A stretch of DNA of 13,980 nucleotides, taken from Muribaculaceae bacterium. Lineage in GTDB: Bacteria > Bacteroidota > Bacteroidia > Bacteroidales > Muribaculaceae. The notes below the pieces were generated by a model. The model worked only from the letters and a program-made list of their open reading frames with translations. It was not told the DNA's origin and did no database searches. The translations under genes were made by a program, and so were the position numbers. This document shows positions 6,907 through 13,977 of this stretch, piece after piece; position 1 is the first letter of the stretch; each line of letters starts with the position of its first letter. The stretch covers positions 1-13,980 of the forward strand of contig VSPO01000093.1 in assembly GCA_009775375.1 (NCBI GenBank), given 5' to 3'.

Positions 6907-7587
6907 TTAGATGGTTAATTCCTGTTCCTCTTTCATTTCGATGCCCCGTTCCCATATCCGGGCCATAAGCAAGGCGAGGAGGCCGAGAATCAGAGATACC
7001 CAGGGGAACGACCAACTCGCGGACAGGGAATATCCTTGGAGATTCAAGCCGAATGAGGAGAGAGTCATGTCGTCGATGATTCCTGCGGCACATCGCAAGA
7101 TTGCAATCGAAATCAGATAATATGAGAATCTTTTGAGTCTTTTTACGTTTTTTATATCGAAAACCAATCCTTTGTTGATATTGACGATAAAGCGGATAAA
7201 CTCGATGGCAAGAAAGATGAAAAGCACGAAGCAGGCAAGATTCAACAAGGTTGGCGTCAGCGACAGATAGATTGGAATCTCCTTGTCGGGGACGAGCAAT
7301 GCGACACGGTCATATATGACGGGATAGCTGTTGCCGTCTTCAAAGGTAATGCAGTCTTTCCCATGCATCACGGTAGAGGCATCCGGCATGAATGCGACAT
7401 CAAGAGGAAGGGAATCTTCGATTGAATTCATGCTTCCCGAGGCTTCGTTGGATGTGGAGGCTTGTTGCCATCCTGCCATGAATCCGCTGATAAAAATGCT
7501 GCTTAATTTGAATGCAGGAGCCATAATGGAAGCTCCGATCGTCAGAATAATCAGTATGCAGAGAATGTTGATTGACGTTTTTTTCAC
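6907..7587 (-). CDS. DUF2975 domain-containing integral membrane protein
   Basis: A 226-residue protein with four likely membrane helices: about 5-26, 107-134, 150-170 and 192-213. A loop of roughly 70 residues between helices 1 and 2 probably faces the periplasm. The C-terminal signature ALLMARIWERGIEMKEEQEL is typical of DUF2975, whose members have no known biochemical activity. The start codon is GTG (7585-7587); no ATG lies between the upstream in-frame stop and this point, and the next internal Met (residue 22) would remove the first helix. It is the first gene of a two-gene operon with the HTH gene. Its promoter is at 7660-7690 and a palindromic candidate operator is at 7692-7718. Confidence 0.85.
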   Translation of the reverse strand: MKKTSINILCILIILTIGASIMAPAFKLSSIFISGFMAGWQQASTSNEASGSMNSIEDSLPLDVAFMPDASTVMHGKDCITFEDGNSYPVIYDRVALLVPDKEIPIYLSLTPTLLNLACFVLFIFLAIEFIRFIVNINKGLVFDIKNVKRLKRFSYYLISIAILRCAAGIIDDMTLSSFGLNLQGYSLSASWSFPWVSLILGLLALLMARIWERGIEMKEEQELTI

Positions 7588-7659
7588 TTTCTTGATTGTG
7601 TGTAAAAAAGAGTATGGTAGCTAATCGATGGTTTTTAAAGCCAAGCTTATTAGTTGGTG

Positions 7660-7690
7660 CAAAGTTATGAATATAATTTTGAATCTCCAA
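7660..7690 (-). promoter_or_regulatory. Promoter of the DUF2975-HTH operon
   Basis: Read on the minus strand, TAACTTTG (7660-7667) is a perfect TAnnTTTG element. A TTG (7688-7690) lies 20 nt upstream as the -33 core. The transcript would start at about 7653, giving a leader of some 65 nt before the GTG start. Confidence 0.6.
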
Positions 7691-7691
7691 T

Positions 7692-7718
7692 AAAATATAT
7701 CGAAAATCGATATATTTT
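7692..7718. promoter_or_regulatory. 27-bp palindrome, candidate operator of the DUF2975-HTH operon
   Basis: AAAATATATCGA (7692-7703) and TCGATATATTTT (7707-7718) form perfect 12-bp arms around an AAA spacer. The palindrome begins 1 bp upstream of the -33 element of the DUF2975-HTH promoter. That spot suits a dimeric HTH protein, and the adjacent YozG-type regulator is the natural candidate. An A/T-rich terminator for menF is less likely, because no U-tract follows on the minus strand. Confidence 0.5.
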
Positions 7719-7762
7719 TATTGAGTATATGAGATTGCTGGATATCTTATGAGGATTAATGG

Positions 7763-7856
7763 CGACTTTGAATCCGGCGCATTCAAAATGCAACGGATCA
7801 TGCCTTGCCTGATTCGGCTTATAAAGAGTCGAGAATCAGGCAAGATTTCAAAGTCG
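7763..7856 (-). other. Nested inverted repeats spanning the menF stop codon; predicted three-way-junction RNA
   Basis: Three stems fit together without conflict. The outer stem is 7763-7772 with 7847-7856 (CGACTTTGAA and complement, 10 bp). Inside it are 7804-7815 with 7833-7844 (CTTGCCTGATTC and complement, 12 bp, 17-nt loop holding the menF stop codon) and 7772-7776/7779-7783 with 7787-7791/7794-7798 (10 bp with a 2x2 internal loop). On the minus-strand transcript this is a Y-shaped structure at the 3' end of the menF message. No U-tract follows, so it is not a standard intrinsic terminator. It may be a mRNA-stabilising or attenuating structure, or a small palindromic repeat element that supplied the end of the reading frame. 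Confidence 0.55.
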
Positions 7857-8922
7857 AGGCTTTCATCTCCGTTTCCTCCCATTCTTCGTAGGGAATGGAT
7901 TTCAGGGTTATTCCGCCTCCAACATACAGGGCATACTTGGCAGCCTCAACTTGGGAACATCGCAAGTTGACATAAAAATTGAAATCATTTGAAGCCCGAA
8001 ACTGACCACAAAATCCTCCATAGAATCCACGGTCGAAATGTTCTCCCTCGCGGATTGTAGCCAAGGCTATATCTTTGGGTCGGCCACACAATGCGGGAGT
8101 GGGGGATAGGTCGGTCAAAAGAGATTGAAGACGGGAGCACGACAGTAGCGTGGAAGTGTTTGCTACGATTGGCGTACATATATGTTCCACGCTGCCAGCC
8201 TCTTTTGGATATGTCCTTTCAGCGACGGCCTCAAATCCATGAGATTGAAGCGTATGCAGAATATATTCGGTCACTATCCTTTGTTCCTCGATATTTTTCT
8301 CGTCCCAATCATTTTGAGTGCCTGCCGGTCTCGTCCCGGCCAGCGACATTGTAGAGATTCCGTTGCCCGACGTTTCAAGAAGAAGCTCTGGAGAAGCTCC
8401 AATCCAGCATCCCGATTTCGGAGTGGAGAATGCATATACGAATGCAGAGGGATAGCGGTGGCAAAGGTTGCAGAACGAGGCACCCACATCCACTCCTCCC
8501 TCTTCTACAATTACTCTTGCGGCCACTATTTTTCCGTCAGCGTAATTCAAGAGCTTTTTTTGAATCAAGGCAATTTCTGATTCATGCTCCTTCTCAGTGG
8601 TTGAACGCTTGGGAATCGCCGCTTCGATGGTTGCGCTTCTGATCATGTCCTTGGAGGGAGAATATGGAATTGTCAAGGCCGATTGGGTCGGATCGAACGG
8701 ACTGATTACGAATCCCGGCACGCCAATCCCATCCACGTATCCCTCCGACGATCCGAAAGAAATCATCATGTCGCCTGGTCGTCGGTAGGCATAAAAAGAG
8801 AGCTGAGAGGATATGGCTCCCCTTATTTCATCTGCCAGATCGATTTCCGCCGATGGGTCGGAGAAAAAAATCATCGGACCATTCGTGGCTCTATGAGTGT
8901 CGCGATTATACCGTATACCCAT
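7819..8922 (-). CDS. menF: Isochorismate synthase (chorismate-binding family)
   Basis: A 367-residue member of the anthranilate/isochorismate synthase component I fold, converting chorismate to isochorismate as the entry to menaquinone synthesis. Family motifs in the C-terminal half are GASPELLLE, SLAGTRPAG, the metal-binding EHICTPI segment, LSPTPALCGRPK, RGFYGGFCG, YVNLRC and VGGGITLKSIPYEEWEET. The N-terminal half is variable, as expected. There is no glutamine amidotransferase gene nearby, which favours isochorismate synthase over anthranilate or PABA synthase; no siderophore genes are visible, so menF is preferred to entC. The start is 4 nt after the rimO stop, so it is translated in the same operon. 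menD, its usual partner, does not follow. The final ~10 residues are encoded by the nested repeat structure at 7763-7856. Confidence 0.85.
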   Translation of the reverse strand: MGIRYNRDTHRATNGPMIFFSDPSAEIDLADEIRGAISSQLSFYAYRRPGDMMISFGSSEGYVDGIGVPGFVISPFDPTQSALTIPYSPSKDMIRSATIEAAIPKRSTTEKEHESEIALIQKKLLNYADGKIVAARVIVEEGGVDVGASFCNLCHRYPSAFVYAFSTPKSGCWIGASPELLLETSGNGISTMSLAGTRPAGTQNDWDEKNIEEQRIVTEYILHTLQSHGFEAVAERTYPKEAGSVEHICTPIVANTSTLLSCSRLQSLLTDLSPTPALCGRPKDIALATIREGEHFDRGFYGGFCGQFRASNDFNFYVNLRCSQVEAAKYALYVGGGITLKSIPYEEWEETEMKASTLKSCLILDSL

Positions 8923-8926
8923 CTTC

Positions 8927-10246
8927 TTAATTCCGTTTGGAAGTCACCTTGCCGACCAACTCAAAATTGTATGCTTCGGTGATCTCCACCTCTACAAATT
9001 CACCTGGCATCAGATCCGGATCGTCAATCAATACTTCCGGATCCACTTCCGGAGAATCATATTGAGTCCGCCCGAGAGCCTTGCCGCCTTCAATCCTGTC
9101 GATTAAAACTTTTTGGACGCTCCCCACCATAGCCTCATTAAGCTGTAGAGCGATTTCCTCCTGTTGCGCCATGATTCTGTCAAGACGCTGTTGTTTCACG
9201 TCTTCCGGAATCTCATCCTTGAGATATTTGGCTCCATACGTGTCGTCTTCCTCACAATATGCGAAAGCTCCCATGCGGTCGAAACGTTGCTCCTTCACGA
9301 AGTCTACAAGCTCCTCGAATTCTTTTTCTCCCTCACCCGGGAAACCGGTCATTAGCGTGGTGCGAATCCTTATTCCGGGAACCTTTTCCCTAATCTTCCT
9401 CAGCAGTCGAATCGTCCCCTCCTTGTCAATGTGTCTTCTCATATTTTTAAGGACAGGGTCGGAAATATGTTGCAGGGCAATGTCGAGATACTTGCAGACA
9501 TTGTCGTGCCTTGCCATGACATCGAGAATGTCCATAGGGAAATCAGCGGGATATGCATAATGAAGCCTGATCCATTCCACGCCAGGAATTTCCGCCATTT
9601 TCTCGATAAGCTCCGCAAGAGATTGACGCCCGTATAAATCTGTGCCGTAGGAGGAGAGGTCTTGGGCGATAACGTTGAATTCCTTGACCCCGTCGGCCAC
9701 GAGCTGACGGGTCTCTTCCAGAATCTCCTCCATCGATCGGGAGGTATGTCGGCCGGTGATAAGGGGTATGGCACAGAAAGAGCAAAACCTGTTGCATCCT
9801 TCAGAAATCTTCAGATATGCGCTGTGAGGGGGAGTGGTGAGTGTGCGCTCCCAAAGTTCGGGATGATCGTTTTCATTGCTGCTCACGTCGCGAAGCCGGG
9901 AAATGAAATCTTTCCAATCAAATTTGCCATACCAAACGTCCACCTCAGGTATTTCCGCTTTGAGCTCCTCCATATATCTTTGCGAAAGGCATCCCATAAC
10001 TATGATTTTTCCAATCCGTTTCTGCCTTTTGAGTTCGGTAAGCCCGATGATGCTGTCGATAGATTCCTCCTTGGCGTCATTTATGAAGCCGCAGGTGTTG
10101 ACCACCACGTATTCCCCTTTCGGCTCCTCGGGGTCGTGGTGGGTCTCATATCCTTTGGCCGCCAATTGCTTCAAGAGCCGCTCCGAATCTATAAGATTTT
10201 TGGAGCAGCCCATTGAGATTATGTCGATTCTGTTTTTTTTATACAT
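8927..10246 (-). CDS. rimO: Ribosomal protein S12 methylthiotransferase RimO
   Basis: A 439-residue radical-SAM methylthiotransferase that adds a methylthio group to the conserved Asp of ribosomal protein S12 in the cytoplasm. The N-terminal UPF0004 domain supplies the first cluster through Cys14 (SMGCSKN), Cys52 (NTCGF) and Cys86 (GCLSQ). The radical-SAM motif CNRFCSFC gives Cys151, Cys155 and Cys158, followed by AIPLITGRHTSRS. The C-terminal TRAM domain ends the protein (about 375-439). The SMGCSKNLIDSE start and GYETHHDPEE segment distinguish RimO from the tRNA enzyme MiaB. Length is normal for the family. It lies 77 nt after ftsY with no visible promoter between them, and 4 nt before menF, which fits one transcript. 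Confidence 0.96.
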   Translation of the reverse strand: MYKKNRIDIISMGCSKNLIDSERLLKQLAAKGYETHHDPEEPKGEYVVVNTCGFINDAKEESIDSIIGLTELKRQKRIGKIIVMGCLSQRYMEELKAEIPEVDVWYGKFDWKDFISRLRDVSSNENDHPELWERTLTTPPHSAYLKISEGCNRFCSFCAIPLITGRHTSRSMEEILEETRQLVADGVKEFNVIAQDLSSYGTDLYGRQSLAELIEKMAEIPGVEWIRLHYAYPADFPMDILDVMARHDNVCKYLDIALQHISDPVLKNMRRHIDKEGTIRLLRKIREKVPGIRIRTTLMTGFPGEGEKEFEELVDFVKEQRFDRMGAFAYCEEDDTYGAKYLKDEIPEDVKQQRLDRIMAQQEEIALQLNEAMVGSVQKVLIDRIEGGKALGRTQYDSPEVDPEVLIDDPDLMPGEFVEVEITEAYNFELVGKVTSKRN

Positions 10247-10323
10247 GATAAACGCTGAAAATCAGGTTTGCTACCCATCCTATTGCGGGGACGGGCCGGA
10301 AGTGAGGAGAGAATGAGATGTGT

Positions 10324-11283
10324 TTATTTCGTGAGGAAGAGGGATTTCACAAACTCGTCGGGGCGGAATATCTGAAGGTCGTCGATACCTTCTCCTATGC
10401 CAATGTATTTGACGGGGATTTTGAATTGGTCGCTAATCCCGATGACAACGCCCCCTTTGGCCGTTCCGTCGAGCTTTGTTATTGCAAGGGCGTTTACTTC
10501 CGTGGCTGCCACGAATTGTCGGGCCTGCTCAAAGGCGTTTTGTCCGGTCGATCCGTCGAGCACGAGCAAAATTTCCTGAGGAGCGTCAGGCACGACACGC
10601 TTCATCACGTTCTTTATTTTAGTAAGCTCATTCATGAGCCCGATTTTGTTGTGCAGACGTCCGGCCGTGTCAATAATCACGACATCCGCGCCCTGGGCTT
10701 TAGCAGAGGAGAGGGTATCAAACGCCACGGCGGCAGGATCGCTACCCATTTTTTGCTTCACTACCGGCACCCCTACGCGTTCTCCCCATATGTCGAGTTG
10801 CTCTATGGCGGCAGCACGGAATGTGTCGGCTGCACCGAGCACCACCTTGTTGCCCGCCTTCTTATATTGTGCTGCAAGTTTGCCGATTGTGGTGGTTTTC
10901 CCGACGCCGTTCACGCCGACCACCATTATTACGTATGGCTCGCCGGTCTTCTTGATTTCAAAATCATCGAGTTCCTCCTCTCCGGATTTGGCGAGCATTT
11001 CGCTGATTTCCTCGCAGAGGAGAGAATTAAGTTCGTCTGAACCGACGTATTTGTCGCGAGCCACGCGCTCTTGAATCCTGTCGATGATTTTAAGAGTCGT
11101 GTCTACGCCCACATCGCTTGTAATGAATGCTTCTTCAAGATTGTCAAGGACATCGTCGTCAATTTTGCTTTTGCCTGCAACGGCACGAGCTATCTTTCCC
11201 CATACTCCTTCTTTAGTTTTCTGGAGTCCGTTGTCAAGTTTTTCTTTCTTCTCCTTGGAGAATATTTTTTTGAAAAATCCCAT
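10324..11283 (-). CDS. ftsY: Signal recognition particle receptor FtsY
   Basis: A 319-residue SRP-receptor GTPase that docks ribosome-nascent chain-SRP complexes at the membrane. The N-terminus is basic and amphipathic (GFFKKIFSKEKKEK), which serves as membrane contact; the long acidic A domain of E. coli FtsY is absent, the usual state in Bacteroidota. The N domain covers about residues 20-105. The G domain has G1 GVNGVGKTT (123-131), DTAGR (205-209), TKLDGTAKGG (269-278) and GIGEGIDDL near the end. Start ATG 11283 gives the expected N-terminus. It is the first gene of the likely ftsY-rimO-menF operon, with a candidate promoter at 11346-11377 and a leader hairpin at 11307-11327. Confidence 0.96.
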   Translation of the reverse strand: MGFFKKIFSKEKKEKLDNGLQKTKEGVWGKIARAVAGKSKIDDDVLDNLEEAFITSDVGVDTTLKIIDRIQERVARDKYVGSDELNSLLCEEISEMLAKSGEEELDDFEIKKTGEPYVIMVVGVNGVGKTTTIGKLAAQYKKAGNKVVLGAADTFRAAAIEQLDIWGERVGVPVVKQKMGSDPAAVAFDTLSSAKAQGADVVIIDTAGRLHNKIGLMNELTKIKNVMKRVVPDAPQEILLVLDGSTGQNAFEQARQFVAATEVNALAITKLDGTAKGGVVIGISDQFKIPVKYIGIGEGIDDLQIFRPDEFVKSLFLTK

Positions 11284-11306
11284 AGCTTATAATGAGTTAT
11301 GCGTCA

Positions 11307-11327
11307 TTCGCTCAGTTTAGGAGCGAA
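11307..11327 (-). other. Small stem-loop in the ftsY leader
   Basis: TTCGCTC (11307-11313) and GAGCGAA (11321-11327) form a perfect 7-bp stem with a 7-nt loop. It sits between the predicted ftsY transcription start and the ATG, about 23 nt before the start codon. There is no U-tract, so it is not a terminator; it could affect mRNA stability or initiation, or be chance. Confidence 0.35.
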
Positions 11328-11345
11328 AGGCTTTAAAATATTATG

Positions 11346-11377
11346 CGAAGTTACGCAAAAAACTTTAAATCTGAAAG
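11346..11377 (-). promoter_or_regulatory. Candidate promoter of ftsY-rimO-menF
   Basis: On the minus strand TAACTTCG (11346-11353) matches TAnnTTTG at 7 positions out of 8 when the two free positions are counted. CTTTC at 11373-11377, about 20 nt upstream, could serve as the -33 region. The terminator just upstream isolates this promoter from the fucO remnant. Moderate support only. Confidence 0.4.
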
Positions 11378-11383
11378 AAAAAA

Positions 11384-11414
11384 AATCCCGGAGCCCTCTG
11401 CGGGCCCCGGGATT
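11384..11414 (-). terminator. Intrinsic terminator downstream of the fucO remnant
   Basis: AATCCCGGAGCCC (11384-11396) and its near-complement (11402-11414) pair at 12 of 13 positions around a 5-nt loop. On the minus strand the stem is followed by a run of eight or more T's. It lies 40 nt after the stop of the fucO remnant, so it was probably the terminator of the intact fucO and now insulates ftsY. Confidence 0.88.
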
Positions 11415-11453
11415 ATAGGGGAAACTTCATTTGCGAAATTTGGTAAAAGCCGG

Positions 11454-11807
11454 TCAGAGCACCTTCTTATACAGCTCCATAATCTGGTCAAGCGTGACGT
11501 CGCGTGGATTTCCGGGAGTGCAGACATCGGCAAGCGCCTGTTCTGAAAGAAGAGGAATGTCGCTCTCCGATATGCCAAGCTCCGAAAGGTGTTGCGGGAT
11601 TCCTACGGCAAGGGCAAGCCGGCGCACTGCCTCACAAGCCTCACGCGAGGCTTCCTCTTTTGTCATTCCAGAAATATCCACGCCAAGAGCCTCTGCAATC
11701 TTAGGATATTTGTCGAGGCAAGCATCCATGTTAAATTCCATGACGGTGGGGAGAAGGAGTGCGTTTGCCACGCCGTGGGGAACGTCGAACAAAGATTTGT
11801 CTTGCAA
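11454..11807 (-). pseudogene. fucO: Lactaldehyde reductase / iron-containing alcohol dehydrogenase, 3' remnant
   Basis: The frame encodes only the last ~115 residues of a group III (iron-dependent) alcohol dehydrogenase. It opens at LFDVPHGVANALLLPTVMEF and ends with ALADVCTPGNPRDVTLDQIM, close to the C-terminus of FucO (L-lactaldehyde to 1,2-propanediol), whose full length is about 380 residues. The NAD-binding domain and all but one of the metal ligands (the His of PHGVAN) are missing. The only start available is a TTG at 11805-11807, and the frame is closed just upstream by a TAA. The homology breaks at about 11795-11805, directly next to an AT-rich spacer and the pspC gene. The retained sequence has no internal stops, so the deletion may be fairly recent. 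An assembly join is the alternative. Confidence 0.8.
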
Positions 11808-11850
11808 AATTAATGAATTATTTCTTTAATTGAAAATTAATCGTGAGTTT

Positions 11851-11866
11851 CAGACATACATGTCTG
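11851..11866 (-). other. Short hairpin immediately after the pspC stop
   Basis: CAGACATACATGTCTG is an inverted repeat with 7-bp arms directly following the pspC stop codon (11867-11869) on the minus strand. There is no U-tract, so it is at best a weak terminator or mRNA 3'-end structure. The rest of 11808-11850 is AT-rich and holds no gene. Confidence 0.35.
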
Positions 11867-13147
11867 TTATTTCCCTTCGGCCACGTTTGCTTCAGTGGCA
11901 GTGGAGTCGGCATTTTCAGGTTGCGAGGTTGTCGAATCAGAGGTGACGAACGATTCCGTGCTTTCTGTCCATTCGTCTTCCCATATTGTTTTGTCTTCGG
12001 ATGAGCGATGGGAGTTGTAATAATACTCCTCTTGGCTGTTGGTATAGGAAATCAATCGGCCCACTGAAATGGCACAGGTCAGAAATCCCAATACGCTCAG
12101 AATGCATATGCTCCAATTGAAAGCAGGATTGTTCTGACATTTGCCTCTCATGATTCCCTTGCGTATCAGATAAAAGAGAGGAGACCCGATTGCCAGAATG
12201 CCGCCGATGCCGCATATTATGCCCCATACCGTAACCTGGATATTGTTGCCGAAGAATTCGTCGGCCAACCCGCTGCCGAAAAAATCAGACGATGTGCCGA
12301 TCATAATGAGAGCGAATATACACCCAAGCAGACCGAAAGCCAACGCTATCAGAACCGGGATGCCTATTATCAAGCCTATGAATAGGATGACTTTGGCTAT
12401 TGCTCCGAAAACGGAAGCGAGTGCGCTGGCAAAAGAATTTTTACGTTGTGCGGTCTCCGCCACATAATCCTTGTTGGTTTCCTTATAGTTCTCGGTGACG
12501 GTTTTCCCAATGTTCTCCATTGTAGGGGTCTCTCCCATCATTTGCATTTTCTCCACCGGGGTTTTGGCTTCCGGCACGACTATCCAGAGTATGACGTATG
12601 CCATGGGGATGATGATCCATAGCGGCATTTTGAATACAAACACAGTGAAGAAAAACGAAGCTAATACTACGAATACGATGCCGAGTCTTATCCATGTGGG
12701 ATCGCAGTCAAAATATCTCGCGATTCCGGAGCATACTCCTCCGAGCTTCGAGTCGAGAGGATCGCGAAACAGTTTTTTCTTCACGCTTGCCAATGGGGCT
12801 TTGAATGGGGGAGGGGTGGCGGATTTTGTTTCCTCTATCGAGATGGATTCAACGCCTTCATCTGAGACGGCTACTGTGGATTCCGTCTCGATCATCTCCT
12901 CTGGTCGGCCTATGCGGCGGATCACGTCTTCTACGTTTTGAATCGTGACGATTGTTTCTGTGTCTGATAGCCTTTCAAGCAGCAATTCTGCGATCCGGCT
13001 CTCTATGTCGTTGATAAGCTCGCGGGAATCTTCTGTTTTGCCGAGAGTGTCTTCAATGGCTTGAATGTAGTTGCAAAGCAGGTTGTAAGCATCATCGTTG
13101 ATTACGAACTGAAATCCTGCGACATTTATATTGAAAGTCTTGTTCAT
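11867..13147 (-). CDS. PspC domain-containing membrane protein
   Basis: A 426-residue protein. Residues 1-90 form the soluble N-terminal region seen in Bacteroidales PspC proteins (MNKTFNINVAGFQFVI start, then DIESRIAELLLERL and VEDVIRRIGRPEEM). A proline-containing linker leads to the PspC domain at about 126-195 (LFRDPLDSKLGGVCSGIARY followed by two membrane helices). Further helices lie at about 245-285, 305-327 and 345-367. The C-terminal ~60 residues are acidic and Ser/Thr-rich with a YYY patch, probably disordered. PspC proteins sense or respond to envelope stress in proteobacteria; the role here is inferred. It follows padR by 53 nt on the same strand, the usual padR-pspC arrangement in this group, and is probably controlled by that repressor. 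Confidence 0.88.
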   Translation of the reverse strand: MNKTFNINVAGFQFVINDDAYNLLCNYIQAIEDTLGKTEDSRELINDIESRIAELLLERLSDTETIVTIQNVEDVIRRIGRPEEMIETESTVAVSDEGVESISIEETKSATPPPFKAPLASVKKKLFRDPLDSKLGGVCSGIARYFDCDPTWIRLGIVFVVLASFFFTVFVFKMPLWIIIPMAYVILWIVVPEAKTPVEKMQMMGETPTMENIGKTVTENYKETNKDYVAETAQRKNSFASALASVFGAIAKVILFIGLIIGIPVLIALAFGLLGCIFALIMIGTSSDFFGSGLADEFFGNNIQVTVWGIICGIGGILAIGSPLFYLIRKGIMRGKCQNNPAFNWSICILSVLGFLTCAISVGRLISYTNSQEEYYYNSHRSSEDKTIWEDEWTESTESFVTSDSTTSQPENADSTATEANVAEGK

Positions 13148-13200
13148 AGTCTTTGGGTAAAAAAGTGGAAGTTGATCTGTTGGTCAGGACAGGATTTTCT

Positions 13201-13617
13201 TTAATTGTCCTTTTTGATGATTGTTATCGGCTCTTTTTGCTGGGAGATATTTTCAATTTTAGGGATAAAAGACGATTTTTTTCTGAAATGGTTGACGTTG
13301 GATACTATTTCGTCCCAGGCGTCGCTCATCTCCAATAGGGTCTCTTGTCCGGCCTTTGTTATGAAATAGTATTTGCGTGGCGGCCCTTTAGGACTCTCTT
13401 CCCATTCGTAGTTGAGTTTGCCCTCTTTCCTAAGTCGGTTGAGAAGGGTGTATAGAGTGCCTTCCACCACGATAAGCGAAGCCTCGCTGAGTCCGTTTAT
13501 TATATCGGAGGGATATGCTCTTTGGTTGCTAAGCAATAGCAGGACGCAATATTCCAGAATCCCCTTTCGCATTTGCGATCGGATGTTGGAATCAGGTTTG
13601 GTCGGTTTTTCAGTCAT
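13201..13617 (-). CDS. PadR family transcriptional regulator
   Basis: A 138-residue winged-helix regulator. The domain begins at SQMRKGILEYCVLLLL, the recognition region is DIINGLSEASLIVVEGTLYTLLNRL, and the wing is EESPKGPPRKYYFITKAG, all diagnostic of PadR. The C-terminal part is a short helix (MSDAWDEIVSNVNHF) used for dimerisation, followed by a Lys/Gln-rich tail, so it belongs to the small PadR-s2 group. Start ATG 13617 is preferred: an upstream start at 13719 would overlap the promoter -7 element. It is the first gene of the padR-pspC operon. A dyad covering its -33 box suggests autorepression. Confidence 0.93.
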   Translation of the reverse strand: MTEKPTKPDSNIRSQMRKGILEYCVLLLLSNQRAYPSDIINGLSEASLIVVEGTLYTLLNRLRKEGKLNYEWEESPKGPPRKYYFITKAGQETLLEMSDAWDEIVSNVNHFRKKSSFIPKIENISQQKEPITIIKKDN

Positions 13618-13716
13618 ATTTTCATTGTTTATGTGATTATCATTATTAATGTCAAGGCTCCGTTTTTTCGTGGTGTATAGAATCACGAAATCACGGGCGT
13701 CTCTCCTTTGACGATG

Positions 13717-13748
13717 CAAAGTTAATAAGAAATCTACTACTATGCAAT
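13717..13748 (-). promoter_or_regulatory. Promoter of padR-pspC
   Basis: On the minus strand TAACTTTG (13717-13724) is a perfect TAnnTTTG element, with ATTG (13745-13748) as the -33 box 20 nt upstream. The transcript would begin at about 13710, giving a leader of roughly 90 nt before the padR ATG. Confidence 0.65.
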
Positions 13749-13759
13749 ACGGAGTAGTA
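13735..13759. promoter_or_regulatory. Dyad over the padR -33 box, candidate PadR operator
   Basis: TACTACT (13735-13741) and AGTAGTA (13753-13759) are perfect 7-bp inverted repeats with an 11-bp spacer, and the -33 ATTG lies in the middle of the spacer. A repressor bound here would block sigma contact. PadR proteins are dimers and usually control their own operon; the link to this PadR is inference. Confidence 0.5.
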
Positions 13760-13869
13760 AAATTTTAAAAGAAATATGCCTAAAAAAGAACTTATGAATA
13801 AAAGTAATCGATGAATGGGAGCTCAGTACATAATGCGCGATTGTCTGAAGGGCATGAAAATAAAGCGTT

Positions 13870-13904
13870 GCTTAAAATCTCGGCAACAGGTCGAAATTTT
13901 AAGC
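13870..13904. repeat. Imperfect inverted repeat (13-bp stem) in the intergenic region
   Basis: GCTTAAAATCTCG (13870-13882) pairs with CGAAATTTTAAGC (13892-13904) at 12 of 13 positions around a 9-nt loop. No T-run follows on either strand, so it is not a typical terminator. Bases 13760-13980 otherwise hold no reading frame I can support. ATGTAGATTC occurs twice nearby, at about 13905 and 13947. It could be part of a regulatory region for a gene beyond the right edge. Confidence 0.4.
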
Positions 13905-13969
13905 ATGTAGATTCCAAAACGAAGTGCAACGTTATGGAGCCTAAATGATGTAGATTCAAGGGAAAGTGT

Positions 13970-13977
13970 TAACTTTG
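13970..13977 (+). promoter_or_regulatory. Plus-strand -7 promoter element at the window edge
   Basis: TAACTTTG is a perfect TAnnTTTG element reading rightward out of the window. The -33 region (about 13946-13950) is weak. It probably drives a gene starting just beyond base 13980, divergent from padR. Confidence 0.45.

Noticed and set aside
9662..10216. A 184-codon plus-strand frame inside rimO, and a similar 240-codon frame (10318-11040) inside ftsY
   Set aside because: Both are antisense to strongly conserved genes and have no recognisable protein features.
10255..10265. CTGAAAATCAG inverted repeat between ftsY and rimO
   Set aside because: Only a 4-bp stem with no U-tract; not distinguishable from chance and does not support a terminator in the operon.
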